A stretch of DNA of 32,260 bases, from assembly GCF_000485795.1 (NCBI RefSeq), contig NZ_AXZL01000037.1:1-32260 (forward strand), in the 5' to 3' direction. The notes under the pieces were generated by a model. That model searched no databases. It had not been told where the DNA came from and saw only the letters and a program-made list of their open reading frames with translations. The DNA is from Shewanella decolorationis S12. Its GTDB lineage: Bacteria > Pseudomonadota > Gammaproteobacteria > Enterobacterales > Shewanellaceae. Below are positions 23,585-32,199 of this stretch, in pieces (the first letter of the stretch is position 1; every line of letters starts with the position of its first letter). The position numbers and the translations under genes were made by a program.

Positions 23585-24445
23585 ATGAATACTCAAAGCA
23601 TATTGGCTGACTTGCACAGCCACACGACCGCATCCGACGGTCATCTCACGCCGTCCGAGTTGGTCGCCAGAGCCCTTGAAAAGGGCGTGCAGTTATTTGC
23701 GATTACGGATCATGATACGGTTGCAGGCTTAAGTGAAGCCCGCGCCTTCAATCAAGCGCAGGCTGAACCGTTAAAACTGATTTCTGGGGTTGAGATTTCA
23801 ACCCGTTGGAATAGTTACGATATTCACATTGTGGCGCTCAACTTTGATGAGACCCATGCCGAGTTATTAGGCTTTTTAGCACATCAGCGTGAGTTGCGTG
23901 AGCAGCGCGCCGAAGAAATCGGCCATCGCTTGGCCAAAGCCGGGATTGAAGGCGCCTATGAGGGCGCAAAAGCGATTGCGGCAGGCGCAGCCATAAGCCG
24001 TGGTCACTATGCACGCTGGCTTGCCGATAATGGCCACGCGGTGGATATGCCAAGTGTGTTTAAACGCTATTTAGCTCGCGGTAAAACTGGCTATGTGCCC
24101 AATAACTGGGGCGATATGGCCAGCGCGATTAAGGTGATCCACAATGCGGGCGGCCTTGCGGTATTGGCCCATCCGAGCGGTTATAAGTTGTCGGCCAAAT
24201 GGTTAAAGCGTTTAGTGCGAGAATTTAAAGAAGCAGGCGGGGATGCCATGGAAGTGGTGCTCGGCCAACAAACGGTGGACGATAGGGCCAATTTAGTGGC
24301 ACTGAGTGTCCAAAATCAGTTGCTTGCATCGATAGGGAGTGATTTTCACTTTCCAAGCAATTGGATAGAACTAGGTAAAAATCTCTACCAGCCTCAAGGT
24401 ATTGATTGGGTCTGGCAGTCGGGATCTTGGGTGGAACGACCATGA
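23585..24445 (+). CDS. rnm: RNase AM (YciV/TrpH), PHP-domain 5'-3' exonuclease
   Basis: 286 residues. The PHP phosphoesterase family is shown by ADLHSHTTASDGHLTP at residues 8-23, FAITDHDTVAG near 40, GVEISTRW near 65, LAHPSGYKL near 198 and the late SDFHFPS near 255, together giving the metal-binding His and Asp residues. In E. coli the orthologue YciV matures the 5' ends of rRNAs and degrades short RNAs; the old name TrpH reflects its place beside trp. It is divergent from trpL-trpE, as in E. coli. Its TGA overlaps the yciO start as ATGA. Confidence 0.93.
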   Translation: MNTQSILADLHSHTTASDGHLTPSELVARALEKGVQLFAITDHDTVAGLSEARAFNQAQAEPLKLISGVEISTRWNSYDIHIVALNFDETHAELLGFLAHQRELREQRAEEIGHRLAKAGIEGAYEGAKAIAAGAAISRGHYARWLADNGHAVDMPSVFKRYLARGKTGYVPNNWGDMASAIKVIHNAGGLAVLAHPSGYKLSAKWLKRLVREFKEAGGDAMEVVLGQQTVDDRANLVALSVQNQLLASIGSDFHFPSNWIELGKNLYQPQGIDWVWQSGSWVERP

Positions 24446-25062
24446 GTCAGTTTTTTTATGTACACGAAGTAAATCCACAGGCGCGTTTGATTAGTCAAAC
24501 CGTGGCTGTGCTTAAGTCCGGCGGGGTGATTGTATATCCAACCGATTCGGGCTATGCCCTCGGTTGTATGATTGGCGAAAAAGATGCGATGACGCGCATT
24601 ACCCGCATTCGTCAAATCGAACACGATCATAATTTCTCCTTGATGTGCCGTGACTTATCTGAGCTTTCGACCTACGCCAAGGTAGATAATCAGGCCTACC
24701 GCATCTTAAAAAGCTGCACGCCTGGACCTTACACTTTCATCTTTAAGGCGAGCAAGGAAGTGCCCCGTCGTCTGCAAAATGATAAGAAGAAAACTATAGG
24801 TATCCGCGTGCCTGACAATGTGATTGCCTTGGCGCTGCTCGAGGCGTTAGATGCGCCGCTGATGTCGACCAGTTTGGTGATGCCAAATAGTGATTTTGCT
24901 GAGTCTGATCCTGAACAGATTCGTGACCTGTTAGAGCATCAAGTGGATGTGATCCTGCACGGTGGCTACTTAGGTGAAAAACCGACCACAGTCATCGATA
25001 TGTCGGAAGATGGTTTCGAAGTGCTGCGTGAAGGCGCGGGTGATGTGACTCCTTTTCTCTAA
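24442..25062 (+). CDS. yciO: YciO, YrdC/Sua5-domain protein
   Basis: 206 residues from the ATG at 24442 (MSQFFYVHEVNPQARLISQ), matching the size and N-terminus of E. coli YciO; a longer frame from 24406 lies inside rnm. The YrdC fold binds nucleotides and double-stranded RNA; relatives TsaC/Sua5 make threonylcarbamoyl-AMP for tRNA modification, but YciO is a distinct subgroup whose role is unsettled. Motifs: VYPTDSGYALGCMIGEKDA, then the KSCTPGPYTFIFKA stretch and GIRVPDNVIA. It overlaps rnm by four bases (ATGA), indicating coupling. Confidence 0.94.
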   Translation: MSQFFYVHEVNPQARLISQTVAVLKSGGVIVYPTDSGYALGCMIGEKDAMTRITRIRQIEHDHNFSLMCRDLSELSTYAKVDNQAYRILKSCTPGPYTFIFKASKEVPRRLQNDKKKTIGIRVPDNVIALALLEALDAPLMSTSLVMPNSDFAESDPEQIRDLLEHQVDVILHGGYLGEKPTTVIDMSEDGFEVLREGAGDVTPFL

Positions 25063-25110
25063 CCGCGATTTATCCTAAGAGATTAAGGCGATAAAACCAT
25101 CATTTGACAG

Positions 25111-25139
25111 TATTATCGCCGCTCAATTGCGGGTATAAT
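25111..25139 (+). promoter_or_regulatory. Predicted promoter of scpA-scpB-rluB
   Basis: A perfect -10, TATAAT, is at 25134-25139, about 110 bp before scpA. At 17-bp spacing the -35 would be the poor TATTAT (25111-25116). A perfect TTGACA is at 25104-25109 but 24 bp away, too far for normal spacing. Confidence 0.5.
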
Positions 25140-25251
25140 CGCGCGTTTGGCGTGGGGGCGCTTGCATAGCGAGCTTAAACCGCGCTCATTATGGGTTCGA
25201 GTTAGTCATCTACAACCGTTTAAAAACGATTGTTTTACATGGGGATAGCGG

Positions 25252-26040
25252 ATGCAGGGCACGCAACAAAGTTTACCCTTAGCCGTTGTTCGCGGTCAGG
25301 CGATGACCGAAATGCCACAGGATTTGTTTATTCCACCTGAGGCGTTAGAAGTGTTCTTGGAGTCCTTCGAAGGGCCGCTCGACTTACTTTTATATCTGAT
25401 CCGTAAGCAAAAATTAGATGTTGTCGATTTACCCATTTCGCAGATCACCGCGCAATATCTAGAATATATCGCGATGCTCACTCAGGCGCGTATCGAACTG
25501 GCCTCGGATTATTTGGTCATGGCGGCAACACTGGCTGAGATTAAATCCCGTCTGCTGCTGCCGCGTATGGTGGCGGAAGATGAAGTGGAGGAAGATCCAC
25601 GGGCCCAGTTGATCCGTCAATTGAAGGCCTATGAGGTGATCAAAGAAGCCTCGCAAAAAATTGATGATTTACCTCGGCTTGAACGCGATGTGTTTCAAGC
25701 AACCGCGGCACCTTCACCGAATATCAAACCTTTGGTGATCCCGCCCGATGTATCGTTATTTGAAATTGCCCGCGCCTTTGGCGAAGTGCTTAAACGTATC
25801 GATGCCAATGAAGATCATCATGTTAAGCGTGAACAGTTATCGACCCGCGAGCGCATGAGCCAAATTTTAGCCATGCTCAATAGCGAAACGTTTACACCCT
25901 TTGAGCGTTTATTTAGCGTCGAAGAAGGCCGCGCCGGTGTGGTGGTGACCTTTTTAGCGCTGATGGAATTGGTCAAAGAACTATTAGTGGAATTGTACCA
26001 AACAGAGCCGTTTTCAACTATTTACGTAAAGGCCTATTAA
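25252..26040 (+). CDS. scpA: Segregation and condensation protein A
   Basis: 262 residues. The kleisin subunit of the SMC-ScpAB complex that compacts and segregates the chromosome. The family start is FEGPLDLLLYLIRKQKLDVVDLPISQITAQYLEYI near residues 38-75, followed by the conserved ASDYLVMAATLAEIKSRLLLP and a C-terminal winged-helix part (FLALMELVKELLVELYQ). GGGGAT lies eight bases before the ATG at 25252; the later MTEMPQDL at residue 18 is an alternative start. It is followed by scpB after three bases. Confidence 0.94.
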   Translation: MQGTQQSLPLAVVRGQAMTEMPQDLFIPPEALEVFLESFEGPLDLLLYLIRKQKLDVVDLPISQITAQYLEYIAMLTQARIELASDYLVMAATLAEIKSRLLLPRMVAEDEVEEDPRAQLIRQLKAYEVIKEASQKIDDLPRLERDVFQATAAPSPNIKPLVIPPDVSLFEIARAFGEVLKRIDANEDHHVKREQLSTRERMSQILAMLNSETFTPFERLFSVEEGRAGVVVTFLALMELVKELLVELYQTEPFSTIYVKAY

Positions 26041-26043
26041 TTG

Positions 26044-26640
26044 ATGCAGATAAATCCAATTCAATTAAAACAGCTTATTGAAGCGAGTCTGTTTGTATTG
26101 GGGAAACCCTTGTCTGTGAAAATGTTGAAAGAAACCGTGTTGGCGGATTTCAGTGTTTCCAGAGACAAAATCAAAGCCGCATTGGAAGAGTTGCAGCAGG
26201 ATTATCAGGAACGGGGTGTTCAACTTGTGAAAGTGGCTGGAGGTTATCGCTTCCAGACCTTGGAAGTCCTGAGTCCTTTTTTGCAGCCCCTGTGGCAGGA
26301 AAAAGCACCTAAGTATTCGCGGGCAACATTAGAGACCTTGGCGGTGATCGCCTATCGTCAACCCGTGACCCGTGGCGATATTGAGCAGGTGCGTGGTGTG
26401 GCCATTAGTAGCCATATCATTAAAAGTTTGTCAGATAGACATTGGATTAAAGTCGTTGGCCACAAAGAAGTCCCGGGGCGACCCGCACTCTACGCCACGA
26501 CCTTAGAATTTTTAGCCTATTTTGGCTTAGATACCCTAGCGGATTTACCCGCGCTTACGGATACTGAGTCATTGCAGGCGGTATTTTCAGGTTTGAAAGT
26601 AACGCCTGAACAGTCAGAAGAGCAAGATACTAATGAGTGA
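26044..26640 (+). CDS. scpB: Segregation and condensation protein B
   Basis: 198 residues from the ATG at 26044. ScpB dimers bind ScpA and regulate the SMC complex. Two winged-helix domains are seen: the first begins [18 protein letters not shown], the second has [29 protein letters not shown] and [19 protein letters not shown], the most conserved part of the family. It follows scpA with a three-base gap and overlaps rluB by eight bases, so the three form a tight operon. Confidence 0.95.
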   Translation: MQINPIQLKQLIEASLFVLGKPLSVKMLKETVLADFSVSRDKIKAALEELQQDYQERGVQLVKVAGGYRFQTLEVLSPFLQPLWQEKAPKYSRATLETLAVIAYRQPVTRGDIEQVRGVAISSHIIKSLSDRHWIKVVGHKEVPGRPALYATTLEFLAYFGLDTLADLPALTDTESLQAVFSGLKVTPEQSEEQDTNE

Positions 26641-27508
26641 AAAATTGCAGAAAGTCTTGGCCCGTGCAGGCCATGGCTCCCGTCGTGAGATGGAGGCATG
26701 GATTGCTGCAGGCCGAGTTAGTATTGATGGCGTGATTGCCAATCTTGGTGATCGTATCGAAGCCGATGCGAAGGTTCGCATCGATGGTAGGGCCGTATCG
26801 CTTAAGTCCGCCGACGATGTGATTTGCCGCGTACTCGCCTATCACAAACCCGAAGGTGAGATTTGTAGCCGTAAAGACCCTGAAGGTCGTCCAACCGTGT
26901 TTGACCGTTTGCCGAAAGTGCGTGACTCCCGTTGGGTTGCGGTAGGCCGTCTGGATATCAACACTTCAGGCTTATTGCTGTTTACCTCCGATGGTGAATT
27001 AGCAAACCGCTTGATGCACCCGTCTAACGAAGTTGAACGTGAATACGCGGTACGTACCTTTGGCGAAGTGCCTGAGGCTGCGGTACAACGTCTGCGTACC
27101 GGCGTAATGTTAGAAGACGGCATGGCGCAGTTCGATGCCATTAAAGCCGCAGGCGGCGAGGGCATGAACCAATGGTGGCACGTTTGTTTACGTGAAGGTC
27201 GTAACCGCGAAGTGCGCCGTTTATGGGAATCACAAGAGGTGCAAGTCAGCCGTCTTATCCGTGTGCGTTACGGCATGGTGGAATTGCCTAAATCTCTGCC
27301 TCGTGGTGGCTGGGTTGAATTGCCCATTGAGCAAGTTAACTACCTGCGCCAATTAGCGGGTCTTGAACCTGAAACTCGTACTATGCTGGCGGCCGATAAA
27401 CACAGTGTGGCCCGTGCTCAGGTGAAGAGCGCTAAAATTCGCCGCGCAGTACGCAAGCATAAAGTGACCGCGACGCCTAAGGCTAAGCCAACACGTCAGC
27501 GCAGTTAA
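26633..27508 (+). CDS. rluB: 23S rRNA pseudouridine synthase B
   Basis: 291 residues. RluB makes pseudouridine 2605 in 23S rRNA (E. coli numbering). An N-terminal S4 RNA-binding domain ([21 protein letters not shown], residues 4-24 on) is followed by the RsuA-type catalytic domain with the catalytic Asp in [20 protein letters not shown] (D108), and [13 protein letters not shown] near 195. A basic, Lys/Arg/Thr-rich tail of about 35 residues ends the protein, as in other RluB. It overlaps scpB by eight bases and is followed by a terminator. In E. coli it also lies between trp and yciK. Confidence 0.96.
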   Translation: MSEKLQKVLARAGHGSRREMEAWIAAGRVSIDGVIANLGDRIEADAKVRIDGRAVSLKSADDVICRVLAYHKPEGEICSRKDPEGRPTVFDRLPKVRDSRWVAVGRLDINTSGLLLFTSDGELANRLMHPSNEVEREYAVRTFGEVPEAAVQRLRTGVMLEDGMAQFDAIKAAGGEGMNQWWHVCLREGRNREVRRLWESQEVQVSRLIRVRYGMVELPKSLPRGGWVELPIEQVNYLRQLAGLEPETRTMLAADKHSVARAQVKSAKIRRAVRKHKVTATPKAKPTRQRS

Positions 27509-27538
27509 TATCATTCGAGTGATGTTAAGTCTCTCTGT

Positions 27539-27563
27539 AAAAAGGCCGCTTGCGGCCTTTTTT
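27539..27563 (+). terminator. Rho-independent terminator after rluB
   Basis: AAAAAGGCCGC and GCGGCCTTTTT form an 11-bp stem around loop TT (27539-27562), about 30 bp past the rluB stop, with the T run continuing on the + strand. Confidence 0.88.
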
Positions 27564-27621
27564 GCTTTCTGTGGCCAGTGGTTATGCTATAACAAGCCTA
27601 AAGATGACGAGGAGATGAACC

Positions 27622-28584
27622 ATGGAGTTAGTATCGGTTAAGCGAATTTGGGATCAAGGTGAACATAATGCCTTTACCGATCTCGTCTTATTTCAGGGCG
27701 CATTATTCTGTGTGTTTAGGGAAGGTTCTGCCCATGTTTCACCCGATGGCGCCTTGCGGGTTCTCCGTTCTCAAGATGCTGGTGGGACGTGGCAAAGTGT
27801 GTCGCTGCTGACTTCTACTCAAGCGGATTTGCGCGATGGTAAGTTAATTGAATTTCGAGGGGAGTTGTTGCTATTAGGTGGTGGTGCTCATCACGATAAA
27901 TCAGGTTTACAGTCCTATCTTTGGCGCTCAAAGGATGGCGTGCATTGGTCTGAACCATATGAGGTCGCTGATAAAGGCTATTGGTTATGGCGCTTAACTG
28001 AGCATCAAGATGCACTTTATGGCGTGGGGTATCGAGCGGGGCCTGATGGGGATACTCGTCTCTATAAAAGTGATGATGGACAGCAGTTCAAGTCTTGGAT
28101 GTCAGTGTTTAATAATCAAGGCTATGTAAATGAAAGCTCGCTCGTATTTCACCAAGGGAGTTGTTTTTGTTTATTAAGGCGTGATCCCGTGTGGAGTGAC
28201 GAGTTTTTAGGTTTACTGGGTCACAGCTTACCACCTTTCAATCAATGGACTTGGCAAACTCTTGATAAACGTATTGGTGGGCCAGTAATGTTCGTTTATC
28301 AATCTCGTTTGATGGCGGTTGTGCGTCTTTATGAAGGGAACATTCGCACAGCACTTATTGAGATAAATAAAGAGACGGGCGCTATTCATGAGTGGCTCAC
28401 GTTACCTTCGCAGGGAGATACCAGTTATGCTGGCATTGTGCTGGAAGGGGATGATCTCTACGTGAGTTATTATTCAAGCCATGAAATGATACTAGCTCCA
28501 GATAACAGCCAGGTCCAAATTGAAGAGATACCAGAGAAGTCTAAAACGATGATTTACTTTGCTAAAATTAGACTGAGTAATTGA
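27622..28584 (+). CDS. Sialidase-superfamily beta-propeller protein, cytoplasmic
   Basis: 320 residues with GAGGAG eight bases before the ATG. Three Asp-box (BNR) motifs, S-x-D-x-G-x-x-W/F, are at about residues 50-57 (SQDAGGTW), 103-109 (SKDGVHW) and 150-156 (SDDGQQF). An early VFREGSAH resembles the Arg-bearing first strand of sialidase-like propellers, and NESSLVF and LLRRD later carry candidate acidic and basic active-site residues. There is no signal peptide or membrane segment, so it should act in the cytoplasm, unlike true sialidases. Its function may be glycoside hydrolysis or binding; I cannot assign it. It has its own terminators on both sides and no counterpart at this place in E. 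coli. Confidence 0.75.
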   Translation: MELVSVKRIWDQGEHNAFTDLVLFQGALFCVFREGSAHVSPDGALRVLRSQDAGGTWQSVSLLTSTQADLRDGKLIEFRGELLLLGGGAHHDKSGLQSYLWRSKDGVHWSEPYEVADKGYWLWRLTEHQDALYGVGYRAGPDGDTRLYKSDDGQQFKSWMSVFNNQGYVNESSLVFHQGSCFCLLRRDPVWSDEFLGLLGHSLPPFNQWTWQTLDKRIGGPVMFVYQSRLMAVVRLYEGNIRTALIEINKETGAIHEWLTLPSQGDTSYAGIVLEGDDLYVSYYSSHEMILAPDNSQVQIEEIPEKSKTMIYFAKIRLSN

Positions 28585-28586
28585 GT

Positions 28587-28622
28587 AAAAGTAAAGGGAA
28601 CCATTAGGTTCCCTTTACTTTT
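28587..28622. terminator. Bidirectional terminator between convergent genes
   Basis: A perfect 16-bp stem (28587-28602 with 28607-28622, loop ATTA), starting AAAAGTAAAGGG, lies between the propeller gene (+) and yciK (-). It has A runs on the left and T runs on the right, so it can end both transcripts. Confidence 0.92.
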
Positions 28623-28648
28623 ATACCGCAGCGTTTAGTGAGTCTTGC

Positions 28649-29386
28649 TTACTGGGCATTAAATTGTTGGCCGTTAATTTCGCTAGAATCTTGCCCCATT
28701 AAATATAGGTAAATTGGCATAATTTCTTCGGCTCTTTTTAAATCTAATGGATTTTCGGCAGGGTATGCTTTAGCACGCATTTCGGTGCGAGTTGCACCTG
28801 GATTTATACTGTTAACGCGTACAGTTGTGCCATCGCATTCGTGGGCGAGCACTTGCATCATGCCTTCGGTAGCAAATTTAGAGAAGGCATAGGGGCCCCA
28901 GTAGGCGCGGCCCTGACGGCCAACACTACTTGAAGTAAAGATAATCGAGGCGCTTGGGGCTTGGCGTAGCACTGGCAGCAATGCCTTGGTTAGCATCACT
29001 TGTGCGGTGACATTGACTTTAAGTACATCTTCGAGTGATGGAATATCGATGTGTTCAAACGGGCCTAGGGCGCCGAGTAAACTGGCGTTGTGCAACAAAC
29101 CATCTAAATGACCAAACTGTTCGCCAATGGTTTCGGCCATGTCGCGGTAGTTTTGTTCGGTCGCGCCTTTTAAATCCAACGGCACGATCGCTGGCGTTGG
29201 GTAACCCGCCTGTTCGATAACATCGTATACGGCTTCGAGTTTTTTGACAGTTTTACCGAGTAAAATCACGGTGGCGCCGTGTTTGGCAAATTCGATAGCT
29301 GCCGCGCGACCGATACCTGCACCCGCGCCTGTCACCAGTATGGTTTTACCTTGGAGTAAATCTTTTGCTGCTTGATATTCCAACAT
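28649..29386 (-). CDS. yciK: YciK-type short-chain dehydrogenase
   Basis: 245 residues from the ATG at 29386 (MLEYQAAKDLLQGKTILVTG); in-frame starts up to 29458 add 24 non-homologous residues. A classical SDR: cofactor motif TGAGAGIG at residues 19-26, NAS at 100-102, catalytic Ser in TSSSVGRQGRA near 152-154, and Tyr166 with Lys170 (YAFSK). Basic residues after the Gly motif suggest NADP(H). The substrate is unknown; E. coli YciK is also uncharacterised in detail. It shares the conserved trp-to-sohB neighbourhood with E. coli. Confidence 0.93.
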   Translation of the reverse strand: MLEYQAAKDLLQGKTILVTGAGAGIGRAAAIEFAKHGATVILLGKTVKKLEAVYDVIEQAGYPTPAIVPLDLKGATEQNYRDMAETIGEQFGHLDGLLHNASLLGALGPFEHIDIPSLEDVLKVNVTAQVMLTKALLPVLRQAPSASIIFTSSSVGRQGRAYWGPYAFSKFATEGMMQVLAHECDGTTVRVNSINPGATRTEMRAKAYPAENPLDLKRAEEIMPIYLYLMGQDSSEINGQQFNAQ

Positions 29387-29568
29387 GAGCCTTTTATTCC
29401 TCTTGGCGAAAATGCCCGCCACTTCTAGAGTCGCCGAATTGCTAAACGCATGTTTCAAACAAATGAATGAAACTTTGTTATAAATAGCTAAAATGTTTGT
29501 GACAAACTTGTGGCTAACTCAATATTTTTACGTTAACTTGAAATGAGTTAGGGGCTAACATAAGCCCT

Positions 29569-29601
29569 ATTAGTCACAGCTTTTGTGCTATTGTGACTAA
29601 T
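29569..29601. promoter_or_regulatory. Inverted repeat upstream of the lipase gene
   Basis: ATTAGTCACA (29569-29578) and TGTGACTAAT (29592-29601) are perfect inverted copies separated by 13 bp, about 47 bp before the lipase start. The half-site order (TCACA first, TGTGA second) is opposite to a CRP site. It could be an operator or an RNA hairpin. Confidence 0.45.
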
Positions 29602-29647
29602 TTCTTGGGGAAAACAAAACTATTACAACAAGATTTGGGGAAAAAAA

Positions 29648-32131
29648 ATGAAAAGACTCATTTTGTGTGTTGCGATTGCATCAGCACTGGGCCTCACAGG
29701 ATGTGGCGAGGACAGTTATAACGAACTCAAGGATAAGACAGAGCCGCTCATCCCTGAATCCCGTATGGTGTTCGACCCAGCGACTTCTAAAGTGCCCTTG
29801 CCTAATGACTTACTATTTAGCGGTACTACCGATGGCACTTTATCCATTCCTGGCGAAAGCTCTGGCAATTATATCGATCCGCAAATTGCACTGGGTGCAT
29901 TAGATGGCTGGTCAACAACCTCACCCATTTCAATTGATATCGATTTAGCAAAAGACCATGATGGCACTCAACTGACACTAATGGCGGCATCGGTTGCCCA
30001 GCCGGGAGCGGTGAGAATGTTTGAGGCGACCGTGGGCGGCGCCTTGTCCTCTGATCCTGAATGTAAAGCTAAACCGTCAGTATCCGCCTGTAAAGTGGGT
30101 GCTGAATTGCAATTTGGTGTTGATTTTGTCTCATCGGCATCGGGTAACAAAGTTGTCATTGTTCCACTTAAACCGCTTAAAGCCGGCCAGTCTTATATCT
30201 ATGCGACAACCAAATTAATCCAAGACTCAGAGGGACGTGCGATTGCTCCTTCAACGACTTATGGTACGTTGAAGATGGATATCAATACCTTGCCTCTAGA
30301 AACGCCTGACCAATTGATGTTACAAACCTTGGTCAACAGCTACGAGAAAGGGATTGCCGCAGCGCACAATGTTGATACCTCAACCATTACCTACTCAGGC
30401 TTGTTTACTACTCAGTCTGTTGCCAATGTTTATGAAATTACAAAACTCTTGATGGCACAGGGTGCACCTTATGCCCCAAGTTTCGCGCAAATGCCAACGC
30501 CAACAGGTTATACAGTAGCTCAGGCGGCTGGTTTAACGCCTGCAGATGGCGCGGCTTATGTGGTGTCTAACTTAGCCGATGTCTATACCGCTAAGATCAA
30601 ACTGCCTATCTACGGTGATTGTTCTTCGGTAAGTTGCTTGTCATCGGCAGGTCAGCCGCTGATCAATGGCCGCTGGAAAGCCCAAGGCGATAGCCCTGTA
30701 TCAGTGTTATTGGCGCTGCAAGCCGGTACCTTAAGTCAAACCAACTTCGGTATGCAGGCGGTAGCAAATGGGATTGCTAACCCTGCCGATGCGTTAGCGA
30801 ATCCGACCTTAATGGCGGGCAAAACTTGGTTATTAGACGATGGTACACCAGCGGATAAAACCAAGCATTTAACTAAGTTTAACCCCATCCCTGCGATTAA
30901 AGGTTATGAAACAGTACCTGTACTGATTTCTATGCCAAATGCAACTAAACTCGCTGCCTTCTATCAGCAACAAGGTTTAACCTTTACTCCACCGACTGCA
31001 GGCTGGCCAACGACGATTGCGCTGCATGGTTTAGGCGGCGGTAAGGAAATGTCATTAGCCTATGCGGGCAGCTATGCCGCTATGGGCGTGGCAACAGTGG
31101 CCATCGATATGCCTTTACACGGCGCCCGTTCGTTTGATGCCAATGGTGATGGCATCTACGAAGTATCGGCGACCGATCCTTCCTTTGGTAACGTGATTGG
31201 TACACCAGATGCCTTTAAAAATGGTAATCCACTGGTCTTCGTGAATATTTCAAGCACGCTGTCGGTGCGGGATAACTTCCGTCAGGCCACTATGGATCAC
31301 CTTGGCGTGCGTTTAGCCTTAACGGGTTTAGCGCAGGGACTTGCGCAGGCAGGTCAACCACAAGTATTTGATGTTTCTAAAATTAGTGCGCAGGGCTTAA
31401 GTTTAGGTGCGATAGTCGGTACCGACTTTGCCACTTATGCCAGCACGGGCATGAAAAATCCAACCACAGGCGAAGCGCTACCTAACCCTTATGCCATCAA
31501 TGCTGTTTCTCTTGCAGCTCCAGCGGGTGGTTTGGCGGGCGCCTTTGCGGGGTCAGCAACTTTTGGCCCAGTACTGTTTAGCAATGTGACGGCTTCATCA
31601 ACTTTCCAAGCGTTAGTGGATAAAGCCAATACTGCGGGATACGAGCCTGGCAGCCCAGAATATGCGGCATTAGTACAAGCGGTGTACGCGCAGTTTATTC
31701 CAACCTTTGCCTTTGCGGTGCAAACGGCGGTGGACTCGGCGGATCCGGTTAACCATGCAGGCATGTTGAAAGCAACAAAATTACCCGTACACTTAATCGA
31801 AATCGCGGGTGATGGTAACGGCAACTTAGCTGACCAAGTATTACCAAATCGTGTCGATAACTTCCCACTCTCAGGCACTGAGCCACTGATCTCTGCTATG
31901 GGCTTACCTTGTGTGGATGCAACCACCAAAGGTTCTGGTGCGGTGCGTTTTGCTAAGGGTCACCATAGCTCGATTGTAGACCCAAGCGAGAAGAGTTCTA
32001 CGGATGGTATGGCCGCCGCGGCAACGGTTGAGATGCAGACTCAAGTGGCGACTTATGCTTCTACCGCTGGTAAAGGTGAAGCGACTATTTTCGTCACCGA
32101 TCCAAGTGTGATTGCGACCTGTTCTAACTAG
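29648..32131 (+). CDS. VolA/Pla-1/cef-type surface lipase lipoprotein
   Basis: 827 residues. A lipoprotein signal (MKRLILCVAIASALGLTGC) with lipidated Cys19 leads into a long Ser/Thr/Ala-rich mature protein. The N-terminal 300 residues form a Pla-1/cef-type beta-rich domain (FDPATSKVPLPNDLLFSG is its usual start). The C-terminal alpha/beta-hydrolase has the oxyanion region ALHGLGGGKE, the nucleophile elbow QGLSLGAIVG (Ser585), and a late GHHSSI with catalytic His at 772 or 773. VolA in Vibrio cholerae is a surface lysophospholipase of this family that feeds fatty-acid uptake; the same role here is inference. Enough leader (about 189 bp with an inverted repeat) suggests its own promoter. Confidence 0.9.
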   Translation: MKRLILCVAIASALGLTGCGEDSYNELKDKTEPLIPESRMVFDPATSKVPLPNDLLFSGTTDGTLSIPGESSGNYIDPQIALGALDGWSTTSPISIDIDLAKDHDGTQLTLMAASVAQPGAVRMFEATVGGALSSDPECKAKPSVSACKVGAELQFGVDFVSSASGNKVVIVPLKPLKAGQSYIYATTKLIQDSEGRAIAPSTTYGTLKMDINTLPLETPDQLMLQTLVNSYEKGIAAAHNVDTSTITYSGLFTTQSVANVYEITKLLMAQGAPYAPSFAQMPTPTGYTVAQAAGLTPADGAAYVVSNLADVYTAKIKLPIYGDCSSVSCLSSAGQPLINGRWKAQGDSPVSVLLALQAGTLSQTNFGMQAVANGIANPADALANPTLMAGKTWLLDDGTPADKTKHLTKFNPIPAIKGYETVPVLISMPNATKLAAFYQQQGLTFTPPTAGWPTTIALHGLGGGKEMSLAYAGSYAAMGVATVAIDMPLHGARSFDANGDGIYEVSATDPSFGNVIGTPDAFKNGNPLVFVNISSTLSVRDNFRQATMDHLGVRLALTGLAQGLAQAGQPQVFDVSKISAQGLSLGAIVGTDFATYASTGMKNPTTGEALPNPYAINAVSLAAPAGGLAGAFAGSATFGPVLFSNVTASSTFQALVDKANTAGYEPGSPEYAALVQAVYAQFIPTFAFAVQTAVDSADPVNHAGMLKATKLPVHLIEIAGDGNGNLADQVLPNRVDNFPLSGTEPLISAMGLPCVDATTKGSGAVRFAKGHHSSIVDPSEKSSTDGMAAAATVEMQTQVATYASTAGKGEATIFVTDPSVIATCSN

Positions 32132-32166
32132 TCGCGTGTAAAATCCTAAAAAACCAGCCTTTGCTT

Positions 32167-32199
32167 AATGCCACTCGCTTAAGAGCGAGTGGCATTTTT
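32167..32199 (+). terminator. Rho-independent terminator after the lipase gene
   Basis: AATGCCACTCGCT (32167-32179) pairs with AGCGAGTGGCATT (32184-32196), a 13-bp stem followed by a T run, 35 bp past the lipase stop. Confidence 0.88.

Noticed and set aside
25104..25139. TTGACA with TATAAT as one strong promoter before scpA
   Set aside because: The spacer is 24 bp, too long for a sigma-70 promoter; only the -10 is kept, with a weak -35.
29569..29601. CRP site before the lipase gene
   Set aside because: The half-sites are in the opposite order (TCACA ... TGTGA) and 13 bp apart, unlike TGTGA-N6-TCACA.
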